NCBI GenBank assembly: GCA_028565635.1
Contig: JAOXYB010024579.1
Coordinates: 1-16,163, forward strand
Source of the DNA: Phoronis ovalis
Lineage: Eukaryota; Phoronida; Phoronidae
Direction: 5' to 3'
DNA length: 16,163 nucleotides
The notes beneath the pieces are model-generated. The model was not told the origin of the DNA. It did no database searches and saw nothing but the letters and a program-made list of their open reading frames with translations. The position numbers and the translations under genes are program-made. This document shows positions 1 through 6,808 of the stretch, one piece after another (the stretch's first letter is position 1; every line of letters starts with the position of its first letter).

Positions 1-324
1 CTTTATTGCATTCAGAATTGCAATTTAACATTTAAACTGTTCTACTTTAAATAATGTATTCGTTTAACTTTATGGAGAACATTATATTCTCTGACAACTC
101 TTATGTTTTTACTCCCAGTCTGTGAATTAAAGGGCATGAGTTTAGTTCAGGTCTGCCATAGGGTATGATTTTTACTAAGTTTGAGGTCTACCAAAGGGTC
201 ACCTTTTAAACCTACAAAGGGGTACTTTTTTTAGCAGCCTATACACATGTTTAGGGCTTTTTTAAAAACCTGTGTTCACACATGTGGACCTACCCTTTAC
301 ATCATAAGTGACCCCCCGGGCCTG
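1..324 (-). repeat. Left copy of a ~320-bp dispersed repeat, inverted relative to 4296-4612
   Basis: Read on the minus strand from 324, it starts with a CCCGGGGGGTCACTT head, then AAAGGGTAGGTCCAC, and ends in a segment related to TTTAAACTGTTCTACTTT. The same order of blocks appears on the plus strand at 4296-4612, with identity I estimate by eye at about 75-80 percent. The middle holds degenerate units of about 30 bp, each beginning with GTCTGNC or GTCTACC and containing AAGGGT. The outer boundary may lie just before the window. It is noncoding. It is either a terminal inverted repeat of one 4.6-kb element or an independent copy of the same family. Confidence 0.75.
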
Positions 325-497
325 TAAATTCAATAAAACATGAATGGCAAAATATTTCCCATTCTTAAATTCTCTAATACTAATATCTCTTCCTCCTGGG
401 AGTCATTCTTACCTAATGTCAAAGACATTTTGTACAGTTTTTGCTATAAATTCAATAAAACATGAATGGCAAAACATTTCCCATTGTTAAATTCTCT
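325..497. repeat. Direct duplication of a 51-bp segment (325-375 and 447-497)
   Basis: Both copies run through TTCAATAAAACATGAATGGC and then a TTTCCCATT block, ending in TTAAATTCTCT. They differ at about two positions. The second copy starts 122 bp after the first, and the first copy directly abuts the end of the 1-324 repeat. The near identity suggests a fairly recent local duplication or two fragments of one small repeat. Confidence 0.8.
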
Positions 498-1691
498 CCA
501 TATAACCTTTACATAATAGCTACTATGTAGCTAGATGACGAACCTTAACATTTATTTTTATCCACAAAGAAAAGCATCCTTATATTTATTCTCCAAAAAA
601 ACATCCCACATTTTCTTGAGTAGAATCCAGATCTTTATAGTTAACAAAATATAAGCAGTTCCTCATTTATGAGGATCTAAGCAGAAAACTTACCTTAAAA
701 AGGTATCCAAATGTTAGATTTCATATAATCCATATAATTATTAGTTCAAGGTTTAAAATACTGTATTCCTATATGACTTATCCTTTAACTGACATAAGCT
801 AATTTAACTTTTATAGAGAATGACACTTGTGACCCATAAACTTCTTTTAAATTAGACACTTATAAATACAATCTATAAATAAAGAGATAAGATTCTACTA
901 ATTTTAACCACAACATATCATATTACAGCACTGCTGACCAGCCCAGGGATTGCCACCCTAGAATTAAATCAACCTATTACTTCAATTACATATAACTTCT
1001 TAACGAAGGCTCAAACAAAAAATCACATAATAACTTATTTCTCATCTATTACTGCATAAACCTACTTATTCTACATCTTCTAGACGTTATCGTTACAGAC
1101 GAGATACATTTTAAAAAATTAATGTAAATTTATAATTATTTCTAAAAGTATGGGGCAATGTAAACCTTAAATATAACTACGTTCCTTACACGCACTCACA
1201 ATATTTACAAATAAAAAAATTGCGCTAATTTAAAAAACTTATGGTACATTTACCAAAAATATCGTTAATTGCTTATTTCTTCAAAACTACATGTCACAAT
1301 TGAAAATCACATTATCTATATTTCCCTTTCTACTTAATATTCCTATTGCCTGCATTAGCTAAAAAAGGTAAATTCCTACATATTGCTCATTGCCACGCCA
1401 AGGATGATAACAATGCTGCATATCCTATAGATAGGATAATTAGAAATTGAGAAAAGGAACATTGCAAAAGAGTCGAAAAATAATGCAAGACTTTTATGCA
1501 TAAGATAACAGTAAACTAAAAACAACAGAGTATTGGAGACTTGAAAATTTTCTAGAAACAGGAAAACAACCAGTGAGGACAAGCAGAAATAAACTTTTTC
1601 TGTAAATGTGTTTACTTGAAAAGGCTTATCAATCATACCTGAGTTTAAGAAAAGAATAGTGACACATAACTTGAATACATTAAAAGTGATG
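498..1691. other. AT-rich stretch without a supported gene
   Basis: I see no credible coding frame, RNA gene or ordered repeat here. The longest minus-strand open frame (1376-1720) has low-complexity hydrophobic composition, no splice support and no recognisable motif. A short block of higher GC near 930-960 (GACCAGCCCAGGGATTGCC) stands out from its surroundings and may be a small repeat remnant. Confidence 0.5.
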
Positions 1692-2505
1692 GTAGTGAAA
1701 AAAATACTGAAACTAAACAATCCAAAATGCCCATGTCGTTACGCCATGCATCTAAGAATTTTGAAAGAATTAGCCAATGAAATAAGTTATCCATCATTTA
1801 TTATATATAATAAACCTTTTGAGAGTGCTATTCTGCCTCAAGGTTGGAAAAATTCTCCTGTTAGAATACACAAATATTCAAAAAGGTAAAAAATGCAAAC
1901 CAGGGAAATTATAGACCAGTAAGCCTGACTAGTAATGTGTGCCGCAAATTGTTAGAGAAATTTATGAGGAGTAGTGTAATAAGGCACACGACTGGTAGTG
2001 ATTTGATATTAGATTGCCAACATGGCTTCCTTAATGAAAGATCCTGTTCAACAAATCTTTTAAATGTTCTTGATAAATGGATGATTTTTTAGAAGGTATT
2101 CCGGTTGAGTAGAGTTTAGGCTTAAAAGAATGAATGTTTCCTGTAAGGGTGTGAAAAAAATAGGGTAGGTAGGTATTTAAAAAAAAAATTATTCACCAAA
2201 ACAGGAAAGACGCAACAACATAGGTATTTGTTGTGAAAATGACTTTTTTATTGACCAAAACATGAAAAGACATAATGAGAAGAATAACAACACAGGTATT
2301 TTCTGTAGAATATAAAAAAATGTTGGCCCTAAAAACTTTAGGGTCAGGGCTCAAAATTAGGGTCAGTCGGGTGAACGGAAACACACAATTTAGTCTTTTA
2401 GACCTTACACAGATTTTGTAAAGGTGCTTGATACGGTTTCTCACTTTTAAATAAACTTTAGCAGATATGATGAACAAGGCTCTGTATTGAAATAGATTGA
2501 GAATT
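1692..2505 (+). pseudogene. Decayed non-LTR (LINE) reverse transcriptase fragment, CR1/Jockey-like
   Basis: This is the N-terminal half of a LINE reverse transcriptase, the enzyme that copies element RNA into DNA at a nicked target. About 1692-1886 reads HLRILKELANEI and LPQGWKN, matching the usual HPRILKELADEI and LP-DWK region. The frame changes near 1889, and 1904-2089 reads NYRPVSLTS, then QHGFLNERSCSTNLL, both strong non-LTR RT signatures. After a TAG at 2090 a third frame gives EGIPVE. The motif A region appears at 2406-2444 as YTDFVKVLDTVSH, with the first catalytic Asp codon at 2412-2414, followed by IENCF at about 2490-2505. At least two frame changes and several stops show it is dead. 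Similarity ends where the 2506 repeat begins, and the YADD region is absent. The clade is from memory of consensus motifs, so it is less certain than the RT identity. Confidence 0.88.
2116..2395. repeat. Insertion within the RT fragment, with two ~59-bp tandem units
   Basis: The EGIPVE block and the motif A block are normally only a few residues apart in LINE reverse transcriptases, but here about 290 bp separate them. The intervening DNA holds two imperfect units starting ATTCACCAAAACAGGAAAGA (2191) and ATTGACCAAAACATGAAAAG (2250), each continuing to an AGGTATTT segment. An AGGGTCAGGGCTC and AGGGTCAGTCGGGTGAAC block lies at 2340-2375. It is likely a second, noncoding mobile element or repeat that landed in the LINE copy. 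Confidence 0.6.
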
Positions 2506-2593
2506 GTTTTTTGCCATAGCTGGCTTGCAACGGGTATAGGGTTTTGAAGCCTGGACCTCACCCCTGCACCATAAATTGGCCAAGTGTCCCCCC
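2506..2593 (-). repeat. Minus-strand copy of the G-headed repeat, inverted partner of 2814-2899
   Basis: On the minus strand it starts with a G run and ACACTTGGCCAATTTATGGT, then GGGGTGAGGTCC, CAAAACCCTATACCC and GCAAGCCAGCTATGGC. The 2814-2899 segment carries the same order of blocks on the plus strand. I count about seven mismatches over 86 bp, all transitions. The pair flanks about 220 bp. Confidence 0.85.
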
Positions 2594-2628
2594 TGGGTTC
2601 ATACTATGATTTATAACCAAATTCGGCC

Positions 2629-2652
2629 GGATCCAGATCTCAATCTGGATCC
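2629..2652. repeat. Small inverted repeat, 10-bp arms and 4-nt loop
   Basis: GGATCCAGAT (2629-2638) and ATCTGGATCC (2643-2652) are perfect reverse complements around CTCA. The hairpin sits in the spacer of the 2506-2593/2814-2899 inverted pair. Its function is unknown, and it may be the subterminal part of a small mobile element. Confidence 0.7.
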
Positions 2653-2813
2653 AAAAGTGTCTACTAGTATGAATGGCATATTAAAGAGCTAACCTTAATG
2701 AACACGACTCATAATTTAAATGCAAAAATATTTGCACAAAAATATGATATTGGTAAAAAATAGCTCAAGTACTATGAGAGGTCATATTTTCAAACTTACT
2801 AGAGAAACCCCAA

Positions 2814-3199
2814 GGGGCACTTGGCCAATTTATGGTATGGGGGTGAGGCCCAGGCCTCAAAACCCTATACCCATTGCAAGCCAGCTATGGCAAAAAACAT
2901 ACCCCGTTGTTCGAAAGAATGGCTAAACACATACCCTATTGTCAGAAAATATGGCTAAAAACATACCCTTTAGTAACACCCATGGCAACAAAAACATATA
3001 CCCCTTTATAAGCAAACATGATTTTCGGGACCCGTTGTTAGCTGCGAGCTAAAAATATATCCCCTTGTGAGTGTTCATGACTGAGATATATACTCCGTTG
3101 CAAGCAGGGACCATGAAAAACCATACCCATATGGCGGCATGTATGTATATAAACATTTCCGGGATGGCATTACCCGCTGATTACCCCCCCCCCCGGGGG
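2814..3199 (+). repeat. G-headed repeat with ~32-bp internal units, ending in a C11G5 tract
   Basis: The head is GGGGCACTTGGCCAATTTAT followed by GGGGGTGAGGCCC. From 2890 onward degenerate units recur: AAACATACCCCGTTG to ATGGCT, ACACATACCCTATTG to ATGGCT, AAACATACCCTTTAG to CATGGC, then looser AAAAATATATCCCC and AAACCATACCC units. It ends at 3184-3199 with eleven C and five G. The open frame at 2720-2926 runs across the head and is not a gene. Similar heads occur at 12149 and 16087, and on the minus strand at 2593. Confidence 0.75.
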
Positions 3200-3468
3200 A
3201 GAAACAAGGCTGCCCTACTGCCATGCATCACTATTTCTTCTCAGTGAGAGTTATATACTTTTTTAGGAACACACTATACAAACACTGGCTTATACATAAA
3301 TTTGCTGAAGATTTGGTCTCTCCACTGAAACCACACATGTTGACGAAACTGAAGAGATAATGATGATATGTGTCAGAAGATCATGATGGTCAGTTAAAAG
3401 GTTTCCTTGGCCTTACTACACCTGAGATTGATGTTATAGTTTGGGCTTGATTAATAATAAGACCAATT
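3200..3468. other. Interval with no supported feature
   Basis: This lies between the C11G5 tract and the minus-strand candidate exon. I see no open frame with coding character, no strong splice signals and no ordered repeat. If the minus-strand ORF at 3469-3672 is a first exon, this is the start of its first intron or its 3' UTR. No AATAAA signal on the minus strand lies close to its stop. Confidence 0.4.
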
Positions 3469-3672
3469 CTATAAAACACTCATGACACATAACAGTCGAC
3501 GTTCAAAATCAAATTCTCTACTACCATTGCCATTGCTATTGTCGGCGAGAGAATCGGGATCCGTGTCATCATATTTTGCTGATCTTTTTCCCTTTCGCTC
3601 CTCCAGCGCTATTTGCTGGAGCTGCACTTTCTCCTGCTTTTTCTGGTGCTGTACTTTTTCTTGTTGAGCCAT
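3469..3672 (-). CDS. Candidate first coding exon or 67-residue small protein, unknown function
   Basis: I do not recognise this protein. The frame starts at an ATG at 3672, preceded by an in-frame TAG six bases upstream, and closes with TAG at 3469-3471. Residues 2-30 are rich in Gln, Lys and Glu, with a repeated QEKVQ, as in a short coiled-coil or charged helix. A basic RKGKR step follows at about 27-31, then an acidic stretch with YDDTDPDSLAD (34-44), a polar NSNGNGS linker (45-51) and EFDFERRL. Base composition is richer in G+C and CpG than the surroundings, and the opposite-strand frame is only its shadow. It lies just downstream of a promoter-like region. A weak GT donor inside the frame (around GGTAGTAG) could make it the first exon of a gene running left. 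It could instead be a transposon-derived fragment. Confidence 0.4.
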   Translation of the reverse strand: MAQQEKVQHQKKQEKVQLQQIALEERKGKRSAKYDDTDPDSLADNSNGNGSREFDFERRLLCVMSVL

Positions 3673-3830
3673 CGTCTGCTATACTAGCCGAGTTTGCTCT
3701 GGGATGAAAGAAACCCGGAAAGAACCACTACTTATTTTACAAACCCCAATACGTACAATATATAATGTAATCGCTAGATGTCTCTGATGGTCCTCTTCCG
3801 GTTTGTTTTCCAGTTATTGGGAAGTTTTAG
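3673..3830 (-). promoter_or_regulatory. Candidate promoter and 5' UTR of the 3469-3672 ORF; possibly bidirectional
   Basis: On the minus strand TTCTTTCC (3724-3717) matches the YYCTTTYY polypyrimidine initiator and would give a 5' UTR of about 50 nt. About 75 bp further upstream, CTTCCGGT on the plus strand (3795-3802; ACCGGAAG on the minus) fits an ETS-type site, a common element of housekeeping promoters. CpG dinucleotides are locally frequent. The ETS site could equally serve a plus-strand transcript. This is a motif-based inference with no direct evidence of transcription. Confidence 0.35.
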
Positions 3831-4097
3831 TACAGTAGTAGTAGGCGTATCTTTTGCATGTTTTTTTATTATTAACAGTCTCTTTCTTTGGTCATAATAA
3901 TAAATGTCATCTAACGATTAAAAATATTGAAAAGTGTAATTGCAAAACATCAGGATCATATATTTGGGATTTAAAAAAACATACACATTGCAAACAAAAC
4001 ATCTACCCTTATGTAATATGTAATATACCGAACGCAGGCTAATAAAAAGCCTCTATATTCGGGTCTAATAATGACTACTAACTTAACTAACTTACTA
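3831..4097. other. AT-rich interval without a supported gene
   Basis: The 62-codon frame at 3854-4042 lacks coding-like composition and has no recognisable motif. A simple TAACTTAACTAACTTACTAAC stretch (4078-4099) leads into the palindrome. Nothing else is visible. Confidence 0.4.
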
Positions 4098-4142
4098 ACA
4101 ATATCTGCTTTAGTTTCGCGGCGAAACTAAAGCAGATATTGT
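4098..4142. repeat. Perfect palindrome, 22-bp arms around one base
   Basis: ACAATATCTGCTTTAGTTTC plus GC (4098-4119) is the exact reverse complement of 4121-4142, with a single G at 4120 between them. Outside the arms only weak similarity continues. Transcribed, it would form a stable 22-bp hairpin with almost no loop. It could be a miniature foldback element, fused transposon ends, or a site left after rearrangement. Confidence 0.9.
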
Positions 4143-4295
4143 CAAGTAATAAGTCCTTTTATGACTTTCGCGTAAGCATTCACTTGAGCATTTAAAAGAG
4201 CTCTCGCTTATTCATTTCAGTGAATATGGAAGAAGAAACAATTTTGCGAAAGAATTTTCAGTTTATATTATTTCAGCAGCTGATATAGATTAAGT

Positions 4296-4612
4296 GCGCC
4301 CGGGACCCTGATGGGGGTCACTTAATATGTAAAGGGTGGGTCCACATCACAACACAGGTTTAAAAAAGCCCCGGCCTAAGCGCGGATATAAAAGAATTGT
4401 AGGTTTAAAAATTAAGTGACCTTTTGGCAGACCTTACACAGTAAAAATCATGCTCTTTGGCAGACATGAACTAAAATCATGCCCTTTTCACAGACTGGGA
4501 GTAAAAACGTAAGGGTTTTCAGAGAATACAATGTCCTCCATAAAGTTAAACGAATACATTATTTAATTTATATAAAGTAGAACAGTTTAAATATTAAATT
4601 GCAAAACTGAAC
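4296..4612 (+). repeat. Right copy of the ~320-bp repeat, inverted relative to 1-324
   Basis: The plus strand reads CCCGGGACCCTGATGGGGGT then CACTT, AAAGGGTGGGTCCACATC, AACACAGGTTTAAAAAAGCC, and ends CTTTATGG-type and AACAGTTTAAATATTAAATT blocks, mirroring 324 to 1. The middle holds units of about 32 bp of the form TAAAAATCATGCTCTTTGGC and AAAATCATGCCCTTTTCAC, which resemble the ACATACCC units of the 2814 repeat. Confidence 0.75.
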
Positions 4613-4649
4613 AACTTCATACAATTTTCAATCATAATAAAAAATCTGT

Positions 4650-5020
4650 ATTAGGGGCTGGTCAAAAATTAAAATTGAAGCATTGGGTATAAAAAATTTC
4701 AACTCCCCCTCCACGACTTGCGCAAAAAATTATAACACCTTCCCTTAGATAATGCACAAAAGCTATGACCCCGGCCCCCCCTCTTCCAGAAATTTGAGTT
4801 TAAGGGGGCATTCATGCGAGAGCCCACACGGTGCTAAGCGCAACTAGGTGTTCTAGGGGCATGCCCGGGATATTTTTTGAACATTTTATGTGATTTCCTG
4901 TAATCTGGTGCATTCTTGGACTCTGTTGCCATATGACACGTTGTGCCACTTTTTCAGTATAAGTTGAAACTTCTTTTATATACAGATTGCAACTTTTTGA
5001 ATAAATCAATGAAAACATTA
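4650..5020 (-). repeat. Dispersed repeat, minus orientation, related to 15400-15480
   Basis: On the minus strand a core GAATGCACCAGATTACAGGA (part of 4894-4922) is followed by AAAATGTTC, CCCGGGCATGCCCC, then AGAGGGGGGGCCGGGGTC and finally TTTTTGACCAGCCCC near 4655. The same core occurs at 15400-15428. The mixture of GGCATGCCCC and G runs resembles a repeat class I recall from several marine invertebrates, but I cannot name it. The open frame at 4812-5018 is part of this repeat and not a gene. Confidence 0.65.
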
Positions 5021-5116
5021 AATTTCACCGTGCTTTTATGGTAATAGTTATTTTTGGAATTTTAGAGACTTGCTGAGAAATTGCTTCCAAACTAGCTAAA
5101 AACTGAGACTTACTCC

Positions 5117-5156
5117 ATTTGACCTAATGAAGCCACTGCGGTGAAACACGTCAAAT
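5117..5156 (+). ncRNA. Degenerate hammerhead-ribozyme-like motif
   Basis: The order is CTAATGA (5124-5130), a short stem GCC...GGT with loop ACTGC (5132-5142), GAAAC (5143-5147) and ACGTC (5148-5152). Hammerheads need CTGATGA, a stem, GAAA and an NUH cleavage triplet, and in Penelope-like elements stem III is often this short. Position G5 of the core is A here, which should abolish catalysis. Flanking ATTTGAC and GTCAAAT are complementary but would absorb the GTC triplet, so the geometry is not canonical. At best this is a decayed ribozyme relic of a retroelement. Confidence 0.3.
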
Positions 5157-5490
5157 ATGAATCACTATTCGGGATCACTATACCAAGAATTAAGAGACCT
5201 GATCACTACCCAGTGCATAAATATACTATATAACCTAAATTTAGGAACTTCCCAAAAAAGTCTACACAAAAGATTTCTCAGACTTAAGCACGCTCGGTAT
5301 TTAGATGGAGTCTGTAGCCCAAATTCTGTTAAATTACTAAAACAACAAGTATTCTTGGGTCTCCGTGCAATGACTGAGTGACAGTTTTTTATCATCTTAA
5401 CATTATTCGTACTGCCTAATTGTATCCAGGGGATGCACATAAATAGTATACAAAGTACTTATACATATATAATCATCGCATTGCAGTGTT
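5157..5490. other. Possible retroelement remnant or intron, no supported gene
   Basis: Overlapping 74- and 91-codon frames occur on both strands, but neither shows a recognisable domain. The plus frame begins immediately after the hammerhead-like motif, where a Penelope-like element would carry its body, but I see no reverse transcriptase or GIY-YIG signature. It ends just before the recursive splice candidate. Confidence 0.3.
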
Positions 5491-5512
5491 CTTTTCTGTT
5501 ATCAGGTAAGGA
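5487..5512 (+). promoter_or_regulatory. Candidate recursive splice site (ratchet point), junction 5505/5506
   Basis: A pyrimidine-rich TGTTCTTTTCTGTTATCAG acceptor is followed at once by a GTAAGG donor, with no exon between. This is the zero-length-exon arrangement used to remove long introns stepwise. The strand agrees with the candidate exons at 6696 and 8926. It is a sequence match only; a chance occurrence in AT-rich DNA cannot be excluded. Confidence 0.45.
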
Positions 5513-5599
5513 ATGGCATGGTAGAATAATGTTATAATGTAGAATGTATGAAGCTAGCATATCCTGCACAGATGTGCAATGAAGTTGATTATATATGAT

Positions 5600-6015
5600 A
5601 TAATGGGTTGAGTACGGCTATTAATTTTCCTAAACCTGACCCGGAGAGGGCCTCAGAAGCTGAAGGTATATATATAGCTGATGTTACGTGGGACAATTTT
5701 TGGCTTTTCCTTGCACCCGGCCCCTGGGATAATTCTGCCCAGTCCCTAAGTTTTATGCCGGGCTGATTTTCATCTGGTGGTGAAAAATATATACCCCTTT
5801 TACGCATCTGATGGTGAAGAACACTCTTTTACGCGTCTGTAACTACTCGTGCTGAAAACAACACCATAATTGCCAATATTTAGTTAAATATATACCCTTA
5901 ACGGGAAACGCTCGTTACGCGCTTGGTTGAATTTTTTTTTACCCTTTTCACGTGTTTTTTCGTACGCGCATGTAGACCCAGCATTTGACCCATGCTCCCC
6001 TCCCGGGACCCGGAA
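5600..6015 (-). repeat. G-tract dispersed repeat with ACGCGT-containing ~30-bp units
   Basis: On the minus strand it starts near 6010 with CCGGGTCCCGGGAGGGGAGC, then GGGTCAAATGCTGGGTCTAC, matching the head style of the other G-headed repeats. On the plus strand, units read GGTGAAAAATATATACCCCT then TTTACGCATCTGAT, and GGTGAAGAACACTCTTTTAC then GCGTCTG. The left part has CCCGGCCCCTGGG and ATGCCGGGC blocks. CpG content is unusually high for the window. The 72-codon minus frame at 5589-5807 reads through this repeat and is not a gene. Confidence 0.6.
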
Positions 6016-6695
6016 TAGTGCGGCATTGTGATTTTTTCTGCTTGTGGTTTTCAAAAGGTCCACCAGATGGTCTGAAGTAGTCTACTACTCAAATCAGCAG
6101 GTACATTCCGCCGGGGGTGCATCAAAGTGGTAAAATTTCCTGGTAGCCCTTAAGTTGATTGGAATCATTTTATCCATGAGCCTGAGAGGATGCGTGGTTG
6201 CTTCGCAGAGTTAATATTTTATAGTGAAACTAGCAATGATCTTATTTGGAAAAAAAATGTGATTAAAATGCCGCAGGGGCTAGTTTCATATATTAAATGA
6301 AGTCTCAGTCTTGGATACTGTTTTGATTTTTCGGGGATTTTTCCTTCAATATTTGTTTTTGTAGTTATATTTTCTTCTCTAAAAATGTTTATTAATTGGT
6401 GTACCATTACTAATGAAGAAATAATAAGAGTAACATAGTAGCTAATCCTGTAAAATCTGTTTCAACTTTCAAGATATCTGAGACATGCTAAATTTATTGC
6501 TTCTTGAACTGAACTGTCTACTCCATAAAAATATATCACAGTTGCTCCTATATGTATTTCTTTACGAGACAAACAGAATATGTAATTGGTTGGAGTATTT
6601 ATATGTACATAAATGTGCCTATCTAATCTTGGGCATTTTCTACAGGCAGGGGAATGAGCAAACTTCTGTAATTATCTCCCATGTCTTTGTTGCAG
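6016..6695. other. AT-rich, probably intronic, no supported gene
   Basis: The minus frame at 6219-6407 and the first part of the plus frame at 6485-6847 are not supported by motifs or composition. A local block near 6100 (TCCGCCGGGGGTGCATC) may be another degraded repeat end. The right edge has the TTTCTACAGG and TCTTTGTTGCAG acceptor-like sequences that lead into the candidate exon. Confidence 0.35.
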
Positions 6696-6808
6696 TCAAA
6701 AGAGGGCGTAAACTAGGTCAAGGCCGTGTGGCTAATTACTGGGAAAGATATGCGAAGGTTTCTGATAATTACGTGATAAATGACTATTGTCAGGTAGCTC
6801 AAACACAG
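6696..6808 (+). CDS. Candidate internal coding exon, unknown product
   Basis: A good acceptor, CCCATGTCTTTGTTGCAG, ends at 6695. From the first full codon at 6698 the frame stays open and reads KRGRKLGQGRVANYWERYAK and onwards, a basic AT-hook-like start followed by a mixed aromatic segment that is unlike the low-complexity frames around it. Two donors fit: CAG|GTAGCT at 6793/6794 and CAG|GTAGAT at 6808/6809, both in phase 0. The exon would start two bases before a codon boundary. It does not join in frame to the 8926 exon, where phase 0 meets a stop, so it would need different partners or a different transcript. I do not recognise the domain. Confidence 0.28.

Noticed and set aside
402-420. 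Minus-strand ATTAG followed by GTAAG, a possible ratchet point for a leftward gene
   Set aside because: The pyrimidine tract is poor and the leftward gene itself is only tentative.
1376-1720. 114-codon minus-strand frame rich in Phe, Leu and Ile
   Set aside because: Its composition is what AT-rich DNA gives by chance. There is no motif, no splice support, and it overlaps the start of the LINE fragment on the other strand.
2720-2926. 68-codon plus-strand frame
   Set aside because: It runs through the head and first unit of a G-headed repeat whose inverted copy at 2506-2593 shows the sequence is repetitive.
3482-3667. 61-codon plus-strand frame rich in Ser, Leu and Cys
   Set aside because: It is the antisense shadow of the more protein-like minus-strand frame at 3469-3672.
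4812-5018. 68-codon minus-strand frame
   Set aside because: It lies within a dispersed repeat that recurs at 15400. The peptide similarity between the two places reflects shared repeat DNA.
5589-5807. 72-codon minus-strand frame with Pro/Gly content
   Set aside because: It is built from the CpG-rich repeat at 5600-6015 and has no start context or splice sites.
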